Below are positions 10,302 to 19,709 of a DNA stretch of 64,000 nucleotides, piece after piece (position 1 is the first letter of the stretch; each line of letters opens with the position of its first letter). Made by a program: the position numbers and the translations under genes. The notes under the pieces were generated by a model. The model worked only from the letters and a program-made list of their open reading frames with translations. It had not been told where the DNA came from and did no database searches. The stretch comes from Janthinobacterium sp. LM6 (GTDB lineage Bacteria > Pseudomonadota > Gammaproteobacteria > Burkholderiales > Burkholderiaceae_D), in assembly GCF_002002885.1 (NCBI RefSeq), contig NZ_CP019510.1, forward strand, positions 2,790,001-2,854,000, read 5' to 3'.

Positions 10302-13300
10302 CGAGCCATCTGCTCAACCCCCTGGCGTTTCCGCTGCACGGCTCGCGCTTGATCGAAGCCTCGGCCGGCACGGGCAAGACCTGGACCATCGCCGCACTGT
10401 ACGTGCGGCTCGTGCTGGGGCATGGCGACGACGACAGCCGTTTTACGCGGCCGCTGCTGCCGGCCGACATCCTCGTGATGACGTTTACCCGCGCCGCCAC
10501 GCGCGAACTGTCGAACCGCGTGCGCGAACGCCTGATCGAGGCGGCCGCTTATTTTCGCCACGAATCCGGCGGCAGCGACCCGTTTCTCGACGCCTTGCTC
10601 GAGTCCTATCCGGACGAAAGCGAACGGCAAAAGGCCGCGCACCGGCTGATGCTGGCCGCCGAGACGATGGATGAAGCGGCCATCTTCACCATCGACGCCT
10701 GGTGCCAGCGCATGCTGCGCGAGCACGCGTTCGACAGCGGCAGCCTGTTCGACGAAGAACTGGTCAGCGACGAGCAGGCCTTGTTCGAGGATGCTGCCCA
10801 CGATTACTGGCGCCAGCAAGTCTATCCCTTGCCGCCGCAGGCGCTCGACGTGCTGCTGGCCTGCTGGCCCGACGTGGGCGCGCTGAAGAAGGGCGCGCGC
10901 GAGCTGGCGCGCCGCGCGGACATCATGGGCATGGCCGACGAAGAACCGTTATCTGCCCTGATCGCGCGCGAACAGCGGGCGCTGGCCGCGCAGCTGGCCG
11001 CCCTGAAGGCGGGCTGGGTCGAGCGCGTCGACCGGATGGCCGCCTGGATCAACGACCACCGCGCCGCCAATCCCAAGTGTTTTAACGGCGTCAAGATGAA
11101 GCCGGAGAACCTGGCAAAGTGGTTCGACGGCTTGCGCCGCTGGGCGCAGGATCCGCTGTTGCTGCTGCCGGCCATTACGGCCAAGGCGTGGGAGCGTTTG
11201 ACGCCGTTCGGCATCGAGGATGCGTTTGCCAAGAGTTTCACGGCGCAGGTGCCCGAGTGCTTCGAACATACGGAAGCGCTGGGGACGGCCCTGGCGGCCC
11301 TCACGCCGCTGGCGCACAAGCTGCATCTGCACGCGGCGGCGGCCATCGCGCGGCGCATGGATCAGTTGAAGCGCCAGTCGCGCCAGTTCGGCTTTGCCGA
11401 CATGCTGCAACGGCTGCACGACGCGCTGGCCGGCGAGAATGGCGCGGCCCTGCGCCAGCGCATCATCGACCAGTATCCGCTGGCCATGGTCGATGAATTC
11501 CAGGATACGGCGCCGGCCCAGTACCAGATTTTCAACCTGCTGTACCGCATCGCCGACAACGACCCGGCGCTGGGCCTGTTTTTGATCGGCGACCCGAAAC
11601 AGTCGATCTACGGCTTTCGCGGCGCCGATATCCAGAGCTACCTGGCGGCGCGGCGCGCCACCACGGGCCGCCATTACCAGCTGGGCACCAATTACCGCTC
11701 GACGGCCCCCCTGGTGGCGGCCGTCAACCAGCTGTTCCTGCACGCCGAGCGCGCCGAGGTGCCTGCCGGTGCCTTCCGCTACCGCAAAGGGGATGAAAAT
11801 CCGCTGCCGTTCGAGGCCGTCGACGCCAAGGGCCGCGACGAATGGCTGGTGAACGCCGGCGGCCCGCTGCCGGCCCTGCTGGCCGCCTGCGCCAGCGATG
11901 AAGGGCTGCGCGGCGACAGCTACCGCGAGTATTTCGCGCAGCACTGCGCCGAGCACATCGTCGCCATGCTGGGCGATGCGCAAGCCGGTTTCGACGGTCC
12001 CGACGGTTTTACGCGCCTGCAGCCGGCCGACGTCGCCATCCTCGTGCGCGACCGCAAGGAGGCTGCCGCCATCCGCCGCGCGCTGGCGCGCCGCCGGGTC
12101 GCCAGCGTCTACCTGTCCGACAAGGATTCCGTCGTCGACAGCGAGGAAGCGCAAGACGTGCTGCGCTGGCTGGCGGCGCTGGCCAACCCGCTCGACGGGG
12201 GCCTGGCGCGCGCCGCGTTTGCCACGCGCACCATCGGCCTGTCGCTGGGCGAGCTGGCGCGCCTGTCGAGCGATGAACTGGAGTGGGAACGCCGGGTCGA
12301 GCAGCTGAAGGCCCTGCACCTGATCTGGCAGCGCCAGGGCGTGCTGGCCATGCTGCGCCGCTTCATCCACGAACTGCAATTGCCCGCCATGCTGCTGCAG
12401 CAGACGGGCGGCGAGCGGCGCCTGACGAATCTGCTGCACCTGGCCGAACTGCTGCAATCGGCCAGCCGCCAGCTCGATGGCGAGCAGGCGCTGATACGCT
12501 GGCTGGCCGAGCAGATTGCCGGCGAAGGCGAGGGCGGCGACGAGCGCGTGCTGCGCCTGGAAAGCGATGCGGAGCTGGTCAAGGTCATCACCGTGCACAA
12601 ATCCAAGGGGCTCGAATACCCGCTCGTGTATCTGCCGTTCGCCGTCACGGCGCGCAAGGTGGATAAACGCAACCGCAGCTTCTTCGAGTATGCGGGCGAG
12701 GATGGCGAGCGCCGCCTCGACTTGTCGCTGTCCGACGAAGCCATGGCGGCGGTTGAAGAGGCGCGCATCGAGGAAGACCTGCGCCTGCTGTACGTGGCCC
12801 TGACGCGCGCGCGCCACTTTTTGTGGCTGGGCGTGGCCGCCCAGGCGGCGCGCAAGGCGGGCGAGAACACCCTGCACGAATCGGCGCTCGGCTACCTGCT
12901 GACGGGCGGCGACAAGCTGCCGGCGGAACAATTGCTGTTGCGCTGGCAGCAGGTGGCGGGCAGCTGCGACGCCATCTACGCGACTTCCCTGGCGCAGCCC
13001 GACGCCTGCACGGTGCTGGACCGGGTCGAGCGGCGTCCCGAGTTGCGTCCCGCCCCCGTGTTCGCGGGCGAATTCGAGCGCGACTGGTCGGTGGGCAGCT
13101 TTACGTCGCTGACGCGCCAGATCGGCGCCGTGGCAGCCGCGCACGTGCCGCAGCGGGCGCTGGAAGAAACCCTGCTGGAAGATGGCACGGGCGTGCCCGC
13201 CGCCTCGCCGCTGCAGACGGGCGACGCGCCATGGCACCGCTTCCCGCGCGGTTCCGTGCCCGGCAATTTCCTGCACGAGCAGCTCGAGTGGATGGGCAGC

Positions 13301-13957
13301 GAAGGTTTTGACAGCGTCCACGATACCAATTTCGACACGCGCCTGGCCGCGCGCTGCGAACGGGCGGGCTGGGGCCACCGCCAGGAAGACGCCATCGCCT
13401 GGCTCCGGGAAATCGCCGTCACGCCGCTGCCGCTGCTCGATGCATCGCTGTCGCAACTGGACAGCACCCTGTCCGAGATGGAGTTCTGGTTCCCCAGCGA
13501 GCATTTGTCCACTGGGGCGCTCGACCAGCTGTGCACGCGCTTGCTGCTCGACGGCGCGCCGCGTCCCTTGCTGCCGCGGCGCCAGCTGCACGGCATGCTG
13601 AAAGGCTTTGCAGACCTGGTCATCGAAAGGGAGGGGCGCTACTGGGTGCTCGACTACAAGTCGAATGCGCTGGGCGCCAACGACGCGGCCTATCACACGG
13701 CCGCGCTGGCGGCCGGCATGGCGCAGCACCGCTACGATATCCAGGGCGCCATCTACATGCTGGCCCTGCATCGGCTGCTGAAAAGCCGGCTCGGCGACGC
13801 CTACGATCCGGCCGAACACCTGGGCGGCGCCATTTTCCTGTTCCTGCGCGGCATCGCGAACGCGGACACGCATGGCTGCTACTGGCTGGCGCCGCAGCTG
13901 GAACTGCTGGACGGCCTCGATCAACTGTTAGAAGAAACGGAACACCATGCAGCATGA
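10298..13957 (+). CDS. recB: Exodeoxyribonuclease V subunit beta (RecB helicase-nuclease)
   Basis: A 1219-residue RecB: the 3'-5' SF1 helicase and the sole nuclease of RecBCD, acting at double-strand ends. Walker A 'ASAGTGKTW' is at residues 21-29, and 'VDEFQDTAPAQYQ' supplies Walker B. Helicase motif V/VI-like stretches 'TVHKSKGLEYPLVYL' and 'LLYVALTRARH' follow. The C-terminal nuclease has 'GFADLVIEREGRYWVLDYKSN', containing the catalytic Asp and D-Y-K. It overlaps recC by four bases and recD by eleven, so the three are one operon. Confidence 0.94.
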   Translation: MTSHLLNPLAFPLHGSRLIEASAGTGKTWTIAALYVRLVLGHGDDDSRFTRPLLPADILVMTFTRAATRELSNRVRERLIEAAAYFRHESGGSDPFLDALLESYPDESERQKAAHRLMLAAETMDEAAIFTIDAWCQRMLREHAFDSGSLFDEELVSDEQALFEDAAHDYWRQQVYPLPPQALDVLLACWPDVGALKKGARELARRADIMGMADEEPLSALIAREQRALAAQLAALKAGWVERVDRMAAWINDHRAANPKCFNGVKMKPENLAKWFDGLRRWAQDPLLLLPAITAKAWERLTPFGIEDAFAKSFTAQVPECFEHTEALGTALAALTPLAHKLHLHAAAAIARRMDQLKRQSRQFGFADMLQRLHDALAGENGAALRQRIIDQYPLAMVDEFQDTAPAQYQIFNLLYRIADNDPALGLFLIGDPKQSIYGFRGADIQSYLAARRATTGRHYQLGTNYRSTAPLVAAVNQLFLHAERAEVPAGAFRYRKGDENPLPFEAVDAKGRDEWLVNAGGPLPALLAACASDEGLRGDSYREYFAQHCAEHIVAMLGDAQAGFDGPDGFTRLQPADVAILVRDRKEAAAIRRALARRRVASVYLSDKDSVVDSEEAQDVLRWLAALANPLDGGLARAAFATRTIGLSLGELARLSSDELEWERRVEQLKALHLIWQRQGVLAMLRRFIHELQLPAMLLQQTGGERRLTNLLHLAELLQSASRQLDGEQALIRWLAEQIAGEGEGGDERVLRLESDAELVKVITVHKSKGLEYPLVYLPFAVTARKVDKRNRSFFEYAGEDGERRLDLSLSDEAMAAVEEARIEEDLRLLYVALTRARHFLWLGVAAQAARKAGENTLHESALGYLLTGGDKLPAEQLLLRWQQVAGSCDAIYATSLAQPDACTVLDRVERRPELRPAPVFAGEFERDWSVGSFTSLTRQIGAVAAAHVPQRALEETLLEDGTGVPAASPLQTGDAPWHRFPRGSVPGNFLHEQLEWMGSEGFDSVHDTNFDTRLAARCERAGWGHRQEDAIAWLREIAVTPLPLLDASLSQLDSTLSEMEFWFPSEHLSTGALDQLCTRLLLDGAPRPLLPRRQLHGMLKGFADLVIEREGRYWVLDYKSNALGANDAAYHTAALAAGMAQHRYDIQGAIYMLALHRLLKSRLGDAYDPAEHLGGAIFLFLRGIANADTHGCYWLAPQLELLDGLDQLLEETEHHAA

Positions 13958-15905
13958 CGCACAGATGAACGCTTTGTTTGCCCATGTCGACGGCGTCGCC
14001 GGGGATGGCCATCTGCGCCGCCTGAGCGCCGCCTTTGCCCGCTTCATCGCCAGCCTGGACGAGCAGGCGCCGGATGCGCCCGCCGTGGCCGTCGCGTGCG
14101 TGGTGCTGTCCGAGCTGGAAGGGCGGGGCCACAGCTGTTTGATGCTGGCGGACCTGGCCGGCGAACCGTCGCAGCTGCTGGGCTGGAGCGAGGAGCTGTG
14201 GCATGGCGTGCTGGCCGTTTCCGGTCCGCTGCCCGCATCGCTTGACGGCTGGCGCGCGCTGCTGGCCCGCGCGCCGCAGGTGTGGCGCGTCGGTGCGCCC
14301 GACGTGAAACAGCCGCTGGTGCTCGACGGCGACCGCCTGTACCTGCGCCGCTACTGGCGCGACGAGACCCTGGTGGGCGGGAAAATCGCCGTGCGGGCGC
14401 AGGATTTGACGAATCCGCCGCTGGCGCAGGTGCGGCAATGGCTCGACATCCTGTTCGACCAGCCGACCCGGGACGGTGGCCCGGACTGGCAAAAGGTGGC
14501 GTGCGCCGTCGCCCTGCGCGGCAAGGTGGCCATCATCACGGGCGGCCCCGGCACGGGAAAAACCTACACGGTAGCCAGCCTTTTGACCCTGCTGTTTGCC
14601 GTCTCGCCGCAGCCGGAGCAGCTGCGCATCGCGCTGGCCGCGCCGACGGGCAAGGCGGCCGCGCGATTAAAACAGTCGATCGACAAGGCGCTCGAAGGCC
14701 TGGCGGCCAAGGCGGGCGACGCGCTGCCCCTGCTGGAACTGGCGCGGCGCATGGGCGCGGCGCGCACCCTGCACAGCTTGCTGGGCGCGCGGCCCGATAC
14801 GCGTGCCTTTGCCCACCATGCGGGCAATCCGCTCGAGGTCGACGTGCTGATCGTCGATGAAGCGTCGATGGTGCATCTGGAGATGATGGCGTCGGTGCTC
14901 GACGCCTTGCCGCCCAAGGCGATCCTGATCCTGCTGGGCGACAAGGATCAATTGGCGTCCGTGGAGGCGGGCGCCGTGCTGGGCGACTTGTGCCATGACG
15001 CGCAGGCGGGCGGCTATACGGCCGACACCATCGCATATGCGCAGGCGGCCAGCGGCGTGGCCATTCCACCTGCCTTTGCGGGAGCGGCGGGCGCGCTGGC
15101 GCAGCAGACGGTGATGCTGCGCCATAGCCACCGTTTCAGCGGTCCGATCGGCGAGCTGGCGCTGGCCGTGAATGGCGGCAGACCCGATCTGGCCAAGGCG
15201 TGCTTCGCCGGCGACAGCGGCGGCCAGCTGGCGTGGAGCGTGACCGCGCAGCCGGACGAGGTGCTGCGCCTGGCCTTGCGCGGCAGGAGCGATGCGCCGG
15301 GCGGCTACCAGCCCTACCTGGAACTGGTGAATGCGGGCGAAGAGGGCTATGCGCAGCACGACGACTGGGTGCGCGCCGTGCTGCACGCTTTTGAAGCGTT
15401 CCGCATCCTGTGCGCCGTGCGCGAGGGCGAGTGGGGCGTGGCGGGCCTGAACACGGCCATCGAGCTGCGGCTGGAAAAGGAAGGGCTGATACGCCGCAGC
15501 GAATGGTATGTGGGCCGTCCCGTGATGGTCACGCGCAACGATTACGGCACGGGCGTGTTCAATGGCGACATCGGATTGACCTTGCGCGACCCTGCGCGGC
15601 CCGGCTCCCTGCGCGTGTATTTCCTGGAAGGCGAGAACGTGCGCAGCGTGCTGGCCACGCGTTTGCGCCACGTGGAGACGGCGTTCGCCATGACGGTGCA
15701 CAAGTCGCAAGGCTCGGAATTTCGCCACACGGTGCTGGTGCTGCCGCAGGAAGGCGGCGCCATGCTGGCGCGCGAACTGGTCTACACGGGCATCACGCGC
15801 GCGCGCGACTTTTTTACGCTGGTCTCGCCCACGCAGGCCGTGCTGTTCGACGCGATCCTGCGCCGCACGCAGCGCGCCAGCGGGCTGCGCGGCTTGATCG
15901 GCTGA
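13947..15905 (+). CDS. recD: Exodeoxyribonuclease V subunit alpha (RecD helicase)
   Basis: A 652-residue RecD, the 5'-3' helicase subunit. Walker A 'GGPGTGKT' occupies residues 199-206, Walker B is 'VLIVDEASMVHLEMM', and the C-terminal UvrD-like motif is 'FAMTVHKSQGSEF' followed by 'ELVYTGITRAR'. The start at 13947 overlaps the end of recB; an internal ATG at 13965 is an alternative. It is the last gene of recCBD and ends two bases before the convergent dsbA-like gene. Length is near the usual 600-690 residues. Confidence 0.93.
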   Translation: MQHDAQMNALFAHVDGVAGDGHLRRLSAAFARFIASLDEQAPDAPAVAVACVVLSELEGRGHSCLMLADLAGEPSQLLGWSEELWHGVLAVSGPLPASLDGWRALLARAPQVWRVGAPDVKQPLVLDGDRLYLRRYWRDETLVGGKIAVRAQDLTNPPLAQVRQWLDILFDQPTRDGGPDWQKVACAVALRGKVAIITGGPGTGKTYTVASLLTLLFAVSPQPEQLRIALAAPTGKAAARLKQSIDKALEGLAAKAGDALPLLELARRMGAARTLHSLLGARPDTRAFAHHAGNPLEVDVLIVDEASMVHLEMMASVLDALPPKAILILLGDKDQLASVEAGAVLGDLCHDAQAGGYTADTIAYAQAASGVAIPPAFAGAAGALAQQTVMLRHSHRFSGPIGELALAVNGGRPDLAKACFAGDSGGQLAWSVTAQPDEVLRLALRGRSDAPGGYQPYLELVNAGEEGYAQHDDWVRAVLHAFEAFRILCAVREGEWGVAGLNTAIELRLEKEGLIRRSEWYVGRPVMVTRNDYGTGVFNGDIGLTLRDPARPGSLRVYFLEGENVRSVLATRLRHVETAFAMTVHKSQGSEFRHTVLVLPQEGGAMLARELVYTGITRARDFFTLVSPTQAVLFDAILRRTQRASGLRGLIG

Positions 15906-15906
15906 T

Positions 15907-16569
15907 TTACTTCGCCAGCTTCGCCTTCGCCACCAGCGCCTGCACCACTTGCAGGGTCGCTTGCTCCACGCCCTGGCGCGGCAAGCCCGGGTTGGCGCCG
16001 GCGACCATCGATGGATTGGTCAGGTAGCGCCCGCCCACGATCAGGGTGGGCGTGCTGTCGACCTGGTAAGCCGCGGCCAGGCGGGGCAGGTTTTTCAGCC
16101 TGGTCTGCACGCCAAACGACTGGTAGGCGCCTTCGAAGGCGGCCTTGTCCAGGCCATTTTTCAGCGCCCAATCGAGGTTGTCGCTGTCGCTGGCCAGGCG
16201 CTTGCGTTCCACGTGCCAGGTGTGCATGACTTGCGCGTGCAGCGCTTCTTCCTTCTTCAGCGCTTCCAGTGTCAGGAACAAATGCGCTTCCGGATCGTTT
16301 GCCGGCGTGTGCGGCAAATGGATGCGGCGGAAAGACACGCTGGCGGCATTCTCCTTGACCCAGCGGGCCAGGCCAGGCTCCAGCGCGTTGCAGGCGGGGC
16401 AGTGGTACATGAAAAATTCGATCACTTCCACCTTGCCAGGCGCCGCCTGCACCGGTTGCGGCGTGGCCAGCACCAGATAATCGGCACCCGGCACGGGTAC
16501 TTGCGGCGAGGCAAAGGCGCCGGCGGCGACAAAGCTGGCGCAGGCCAGGATGACTTGGTGCAAACGCAT
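15907..16569 (-). CDS. DsbA-like periplasmic thiol:disulfide oxidoreductase
   Basis: A 220-residue secreted thioredoxin-fold protein. It has a Sec signal peptide (residues 1-20, 'GAFA|SP'), a redox motif C57-P-A-C60 in 'FFMYHCPACNALEPGL' and the cis-proline loop 'VDSTPTLIVGGRY'. DsbA proteins introduce disulfide bonds into exported proteins and are re-oxidised by DsbB. The central dipeptide is PA and not the common PH of DsbA, which should change the redox potential. The gene is convergent with recD, with essentially no spacer. Confidence 0.87.
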   Translation of the reverse strand: MRLHQVILACASFVAAGAFASPQVPVPGADYLVLATPQPVQAAPGKVEVIEFFMYHCPACNALEPGLARWVKENAASVSFRRIHLPHTPANDPEAHLFLTLEALKKEEALHAQVMHTWHVERKRLASDSDNLDWALKNGLDKAAFEGAYQSFGVQTRLKNLPRLAAAYQVDSTPTLIVGGRYLTNPSMVAGANPGLPRQGVEQATLQVVQALVAKAKLAK

Positions 16570-16767
16570 GGACGCTCCCTTGAAAAATTAACTATAAGGC
16601 AATCATAATAGGGCGTCAATGTTAGATGGTGTTGCTTTGATGTAATAAACGTTTATTATTCCGAATATTGAATAATATTGTTCCAATTTTTGTGTGAAAA
16701 TGCAAAGACAGGGTGGCGGAGCGAAAACGCTGTGTCATTCCATTAACATCAAAACCAGGAGTCCATC

Positions 16768-18693
16768 ATGTTGTCTTCCCTTCGCACGCGGCTGGTGCTC
16801 ATTTGCGTGGCCATCGTCGTGCTGTCCATGCTGGCCTTGTCGGTCGCCAATTACATCACCACGCGCAGCAGCATGCTGGCGTCGTCGGACCAGCAGATGC
16901 AGCAACTGCTGCAAAGCCAGTCGGCCGTGCTGGCGCAATGGGTCGATGGCAAGAAAAAGGTCATGGCGTCCATCGTCATGTCGGCCGAGACGCCCGATCC
17001 GCTGCGCGCTTTCCAGATCGCGGAAAAGGCCGGCGATTTTGCGGAAGTGTTCATCGGCTACGCGAATAAGCGCTCCGTGTTTACCCATCCGGGCCGCCCG
17101 GCCGATTTCGACCCGACGGCGCGCGCCTGGTACACGGACACCGTGAAGGCGGGCGTGCCGATGCTCACGCCGCCGTACGTGGACGCGGCCAGCCACAAGC
17201 TGGTGGTGTCGTTCACGGCGCCCGTCGGCCCGAAAGAGGCGCTGAGCGGCGTGGCAGGCGCGGACGTGCTGCTCGATACGGTGATCGCCAATGTGGTGGC
17301 GATCAAGCCGACGCCGCACAGCTTTGCCTTCCTCGTCGACCAGAGCGGCACCATCATCGCCCATGCGAACAAGGAACTGAGCCTGCAGCCGGTGGCGAAA
17401 CTCGATGCGGCGCTGTCGGCCGCGCAGGTCAACCGCCTGGAAAGCACGCGCACGAGCGATGCCGTGCGCCTGAATGACCGCGACGGCAAGCTGTATGTGA
17501 CGCGCGTGGCCGGCACCGACTGGCTGCTGGCCGTGGTGCTGGACCAGCAGGAAGCCATGCAAGCCTTGCAGACGATGCTGACGACGGCCACCGTCACGGC
17601 CGCTTTGCTGACGGGGCTGGCGGCGCTGCTGCTGTCGCTGCTGGTCTTTAAAATGCTCAAGCGCCTGGAACTGGTGCGCGATGCGCTCGACGACATCGCC
17701 TCGGGCGAGGGCGACCTGACGCGCCGCCTCGACGCTTCCGGCGTGGATGAACTGGCGCAGATCGCCGGCGCCTTCAACCGCTTCATCGACAAGATCGCCG
17801 CCGTTCTCGTGAAAATCCGCACGGCCAGCGAATCGGTCAAGGTGTCGTCGTCGGAAATCGCCGCCGGCAACCAGGACCTGTCGTCGCGCACGGAACAGCA
17901 AGCGAGCTCGCTGGAAGAAACGGCCGCCTCGATGGAAGAGCTGACCAGCACGGTGAAGCAGAATGCGGACAATGCGCGCCAGGCCAACCAGATGGCGCAA
18001 TCGGCATCCGGCGTGGCCAGCAAGGGCGGGCAGGTGGTGGCGCAGGTGGTCGATACCATGGCCTCGATCAACGATTCGTCGAAGAAGATCGTCGACATCA
18101 TCAGCGTCATCGACGGCATCGCCTTCCAGACGAATATCCTGGCTCTGAATGCGGCAGTCGAAGCGGCGCGCGCGGGCGAACAGGGACGCGGCTTTGCCGT
18201 GGTGGCGACGGAAGTGCGCAGCCTGGCGCAACGCTCCGCCGGCGCAGCGAAGGAAATCAAGCTGCTGATCGACGATTCGGTGGGCAAGGTCGATTCGGGC
18301 GCGCGCCTAGTCGACGAGGCTGGCGCGACGATGCAGGAAATCGTCGACAGCGTGCGCCGCGTGACCGACATCATGGGCGAGATCACGGCCGCCAGCGCCG
18401 AGCAAAGCTCCGGCATCGAACAGGTGAACCAGGCGATCGCGCAAATGGATCAGGTGACGCAGCAGAATGCAGCGCTGGTGGAAGAGGCGGCCGCCGCGGC
18501 GGAAAGCCTGCAAGACCAGGCCAGCACCCTGGCGCAGGTGGTGGGCGTGTTCAAGCTCGATGAGGGGCCGGTCGCCGTGCAGCCGCCGGCCAGGCCCGTG
18601 GTGCGCGCTGCCATCGCGCCGCGCATCGCCAGCCGCCCGGTAGCGAAGGCCGCCGCCAAGCCCGAGCGCAGCGACGAGTGGGAAACATTCTAA
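16768..18693 (+). CDS. Methyl-accepting chemotaxis protein with WETF-type C-terminal tether
   Basis: A 641-residue chemoreceptor. It has an N-terminal membrane segment (about 8-30), a periplasmic Cache-type ligand domain (about 35-270), a second membrane segment (about 272-295), and a HAMP domain around '[19 protein letters not shown]'. The long signalling coiled coil has the conserved hairpin tip '[30 protein letters not shown]'-like region at about residues 450-480. The last residues are 'DEWETF', close to the NWETF pentapeptide of enterobacterial receptors that recruits CheR and CheB. The ligand is unknown. AGGAG precedes the ATG. No other chemotaxis gene is in the window. Confidence 0.93.
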   Translation: MLSSLRTRLVLICVAIVVLSMLALSVANYITTRSSMLASSDQQMQQLLQSQSAVLAQWVDGKKKVMASIVMSAETPDPLRAFQIAEKAGDFAEVFIGYANKRSVFTHPGRPADFDPTARAWYTDTVKAGVPMLTPPYVDAASHKLVVSFTAPVGPKEALSGVAGADVLLDTVIANVVAIKPTPHSFAFLVDQSGTIIAHANKELSLQPVAKLDAALSAAQVNRLESTRTSDAVRLNDRDGKLYVTRVAGTDWLLAVVLDQQEAMQALQTMLTTATVTAALLTGLAALLLSLLVFKMLKRLELVRDALDDIASGEGDLTRRLDASGVDELAQIAGAFNRFIDKIAAVLVKIRTASESVKVSSSEIAAGNQDLSSRTEQQASSLEETAASMEELTSTVKQNADNARQANQMAQSASGVASKGGQVVAQVVDTMASINDSSKKIVDIISVIDGIAFQTNILALNAAVEAARAGEQGRGFAVVATEVRSLAQRSAGAAKEIKLLIDDSVGKVDSGARLVDEAGATMQEIVDSVRRVTDIMGEITAASAEQSSGIEQVNQAIAQMDQVTQQNAALVEEAAAAAESLQDQASTLAQVVGVFKLDEGPVAVQPPARPVVRAAIAPRIASRPVAKAAAKPERSDEWETF

Positions 18694-18700
18694 GCAGCGT

Positions 18701-19600
18701 TCAGGCGCGCCGGGGCGCCAGGGTCGGCGCCATCTGCCTGGCCACCTCGAAAAAAGCGTTGGTGGCCGGCGTGTTCTGGCGCCGGTCGCGCACGGCCAGG
18801 CCCACCTTGCGGCTGACGGGCGGATTGAGCGGCAGGGCGACCAGCTCCGGATATTGTTCGCGCAGGCGCTGCGGCAGGGCCAGTTCGGCGACGATGGAGA
18901 CGCCGTCGCCGCGGCTGACCATGTCGAGGATGGTGATGACCTGGCTGATGCGGTAGGGCACATTCGGCTGCAGGCCCGCGTTGGCGAACAGCGGTTCGAT
19001 CAGGCAGGCGCAGCCCGCCTCGGACATGATGAACGGCCCCTCGCATAATTGGGCCAGGGTGATGGCGGTTTCGCTGGCCAGCGCATGGCTGCGCGGCACC
19101 AGCGCCATCATCTGGTCTTCCACCAGCGGCGCCGTATCGAAACGCTCGTCGGGCAGCACGACGAAGCCGACATCGACCCGGCGTTCGCGTATCCACTGCA
19201 CCACTTCATGGTCTGCACCCTCGTCGATGCGCAGGTCGATGCCCGGATAGCGCAGGCGGAATTGCGCCGTGATGGCCGGCAGCAGATTCAAGGAAGACGT
19301 CGGGCCGAAGGAGCCGATGCGCAAGCTGCCCTGGCGCTGGCCCAGCACGTCGGCCGCTTCCTGGCGCATCGCTTCCGACAGGCCGAGGATTTCGCGCGCG
19401 CGCACGAGCAGCTGGCGGCCCACGTCCGTCAGCTCGGCCGAGGCCTGATGGCGCACGATCAGGTCCACGCCCATTTCCTTTTCCAGCGCTTTTAACGCAT
19501 GCGAGACGGCGGACTGGCTGATGCCCAGCTGCGCGGCGGCGGCGGAAAAGCCGTGCAGTTCGGCCACCAGGGTAAAAATTTCCAGTTGCGTGAAGGTCAT
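18701..19600 (-). CDS. LysR-family transcriptional regulator of the adjacent EamA exporter
   Basis: A 299-residue LysR-type regulator. The N-terminal helix-turn-helix covers residues 1-60 ('GFSAAAAQLGISQSAVSHALKALE') and an effector-binding domain of the CynR/CysB fold follows. It is divergent from an EamA transporter across 109 bases that contain a strong ATGAGT/ACTCAT palindrome, so it very likely controls that transporter. Its 3' end lies seven bases from the end of the convergent chemoreceptor gene. Confidence 0.88.
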   Translation of the reverse strand: MTFTQLEIFTLVAELHGFSAAAAQLGISQSAVSHALKALEKEMGVDLIVRHQASAELTDVGRQLLVRAREILGLSEAMRQEAADVLGQRQGSLRIGSFGPTSSLNLLPAITAQFRLRYPGIDLRIDEGADHEVVQWIRERRVDVGFVVLPDERFDTAPLVEDQMMALVPRSHALASETAITLAQLCEGPFIMSEAGCACLIEPLFANAGLQPNVPYRISQVITILDMVSRGDGVSIVAELALPQRLREQYPELVALPLNPPVSRKVGLAVRDRRQNTPATNAFFEVARQMAPTLAPRRA

Positions 19601-19619
19601 GCTGTGGTTTTCCTGTTAT

Positions 19620-19647
19620 ATGAGTATTTACTCATTATTTCATGAGT
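19620..19647. promoter_or_regulatory. Candidate LysR operator, ATGAGT/ACTCAT repeats
   Basis: ATGAGT-ATTT-ACTCAT (19620-19635) is a perfect 6+6 palindrome, and a third ATGAGT half-site follows at 19642-19647. It sits in the LysR/EamA divergent promoter, directly upstream of the LysR start at 19600. Spacing and symmetry fit a LysR dimer site plus an extra half-site. Confidence 0.55.
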
Positions 19648-19709
19648 CAATATTAGTATTAATATATAGGGACACTACCCGCCGCGCAAGCGGCTTTACA
19701 GGAACTCCC

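Noticed and set aside
10949..13924. A 991-codon minus-strand frame opposite recB.
   Set aside because: Same H/Q/R/A-rich shadow composition, no motifs, no ribosome site, while recB has all helicase and nuclease motifs.
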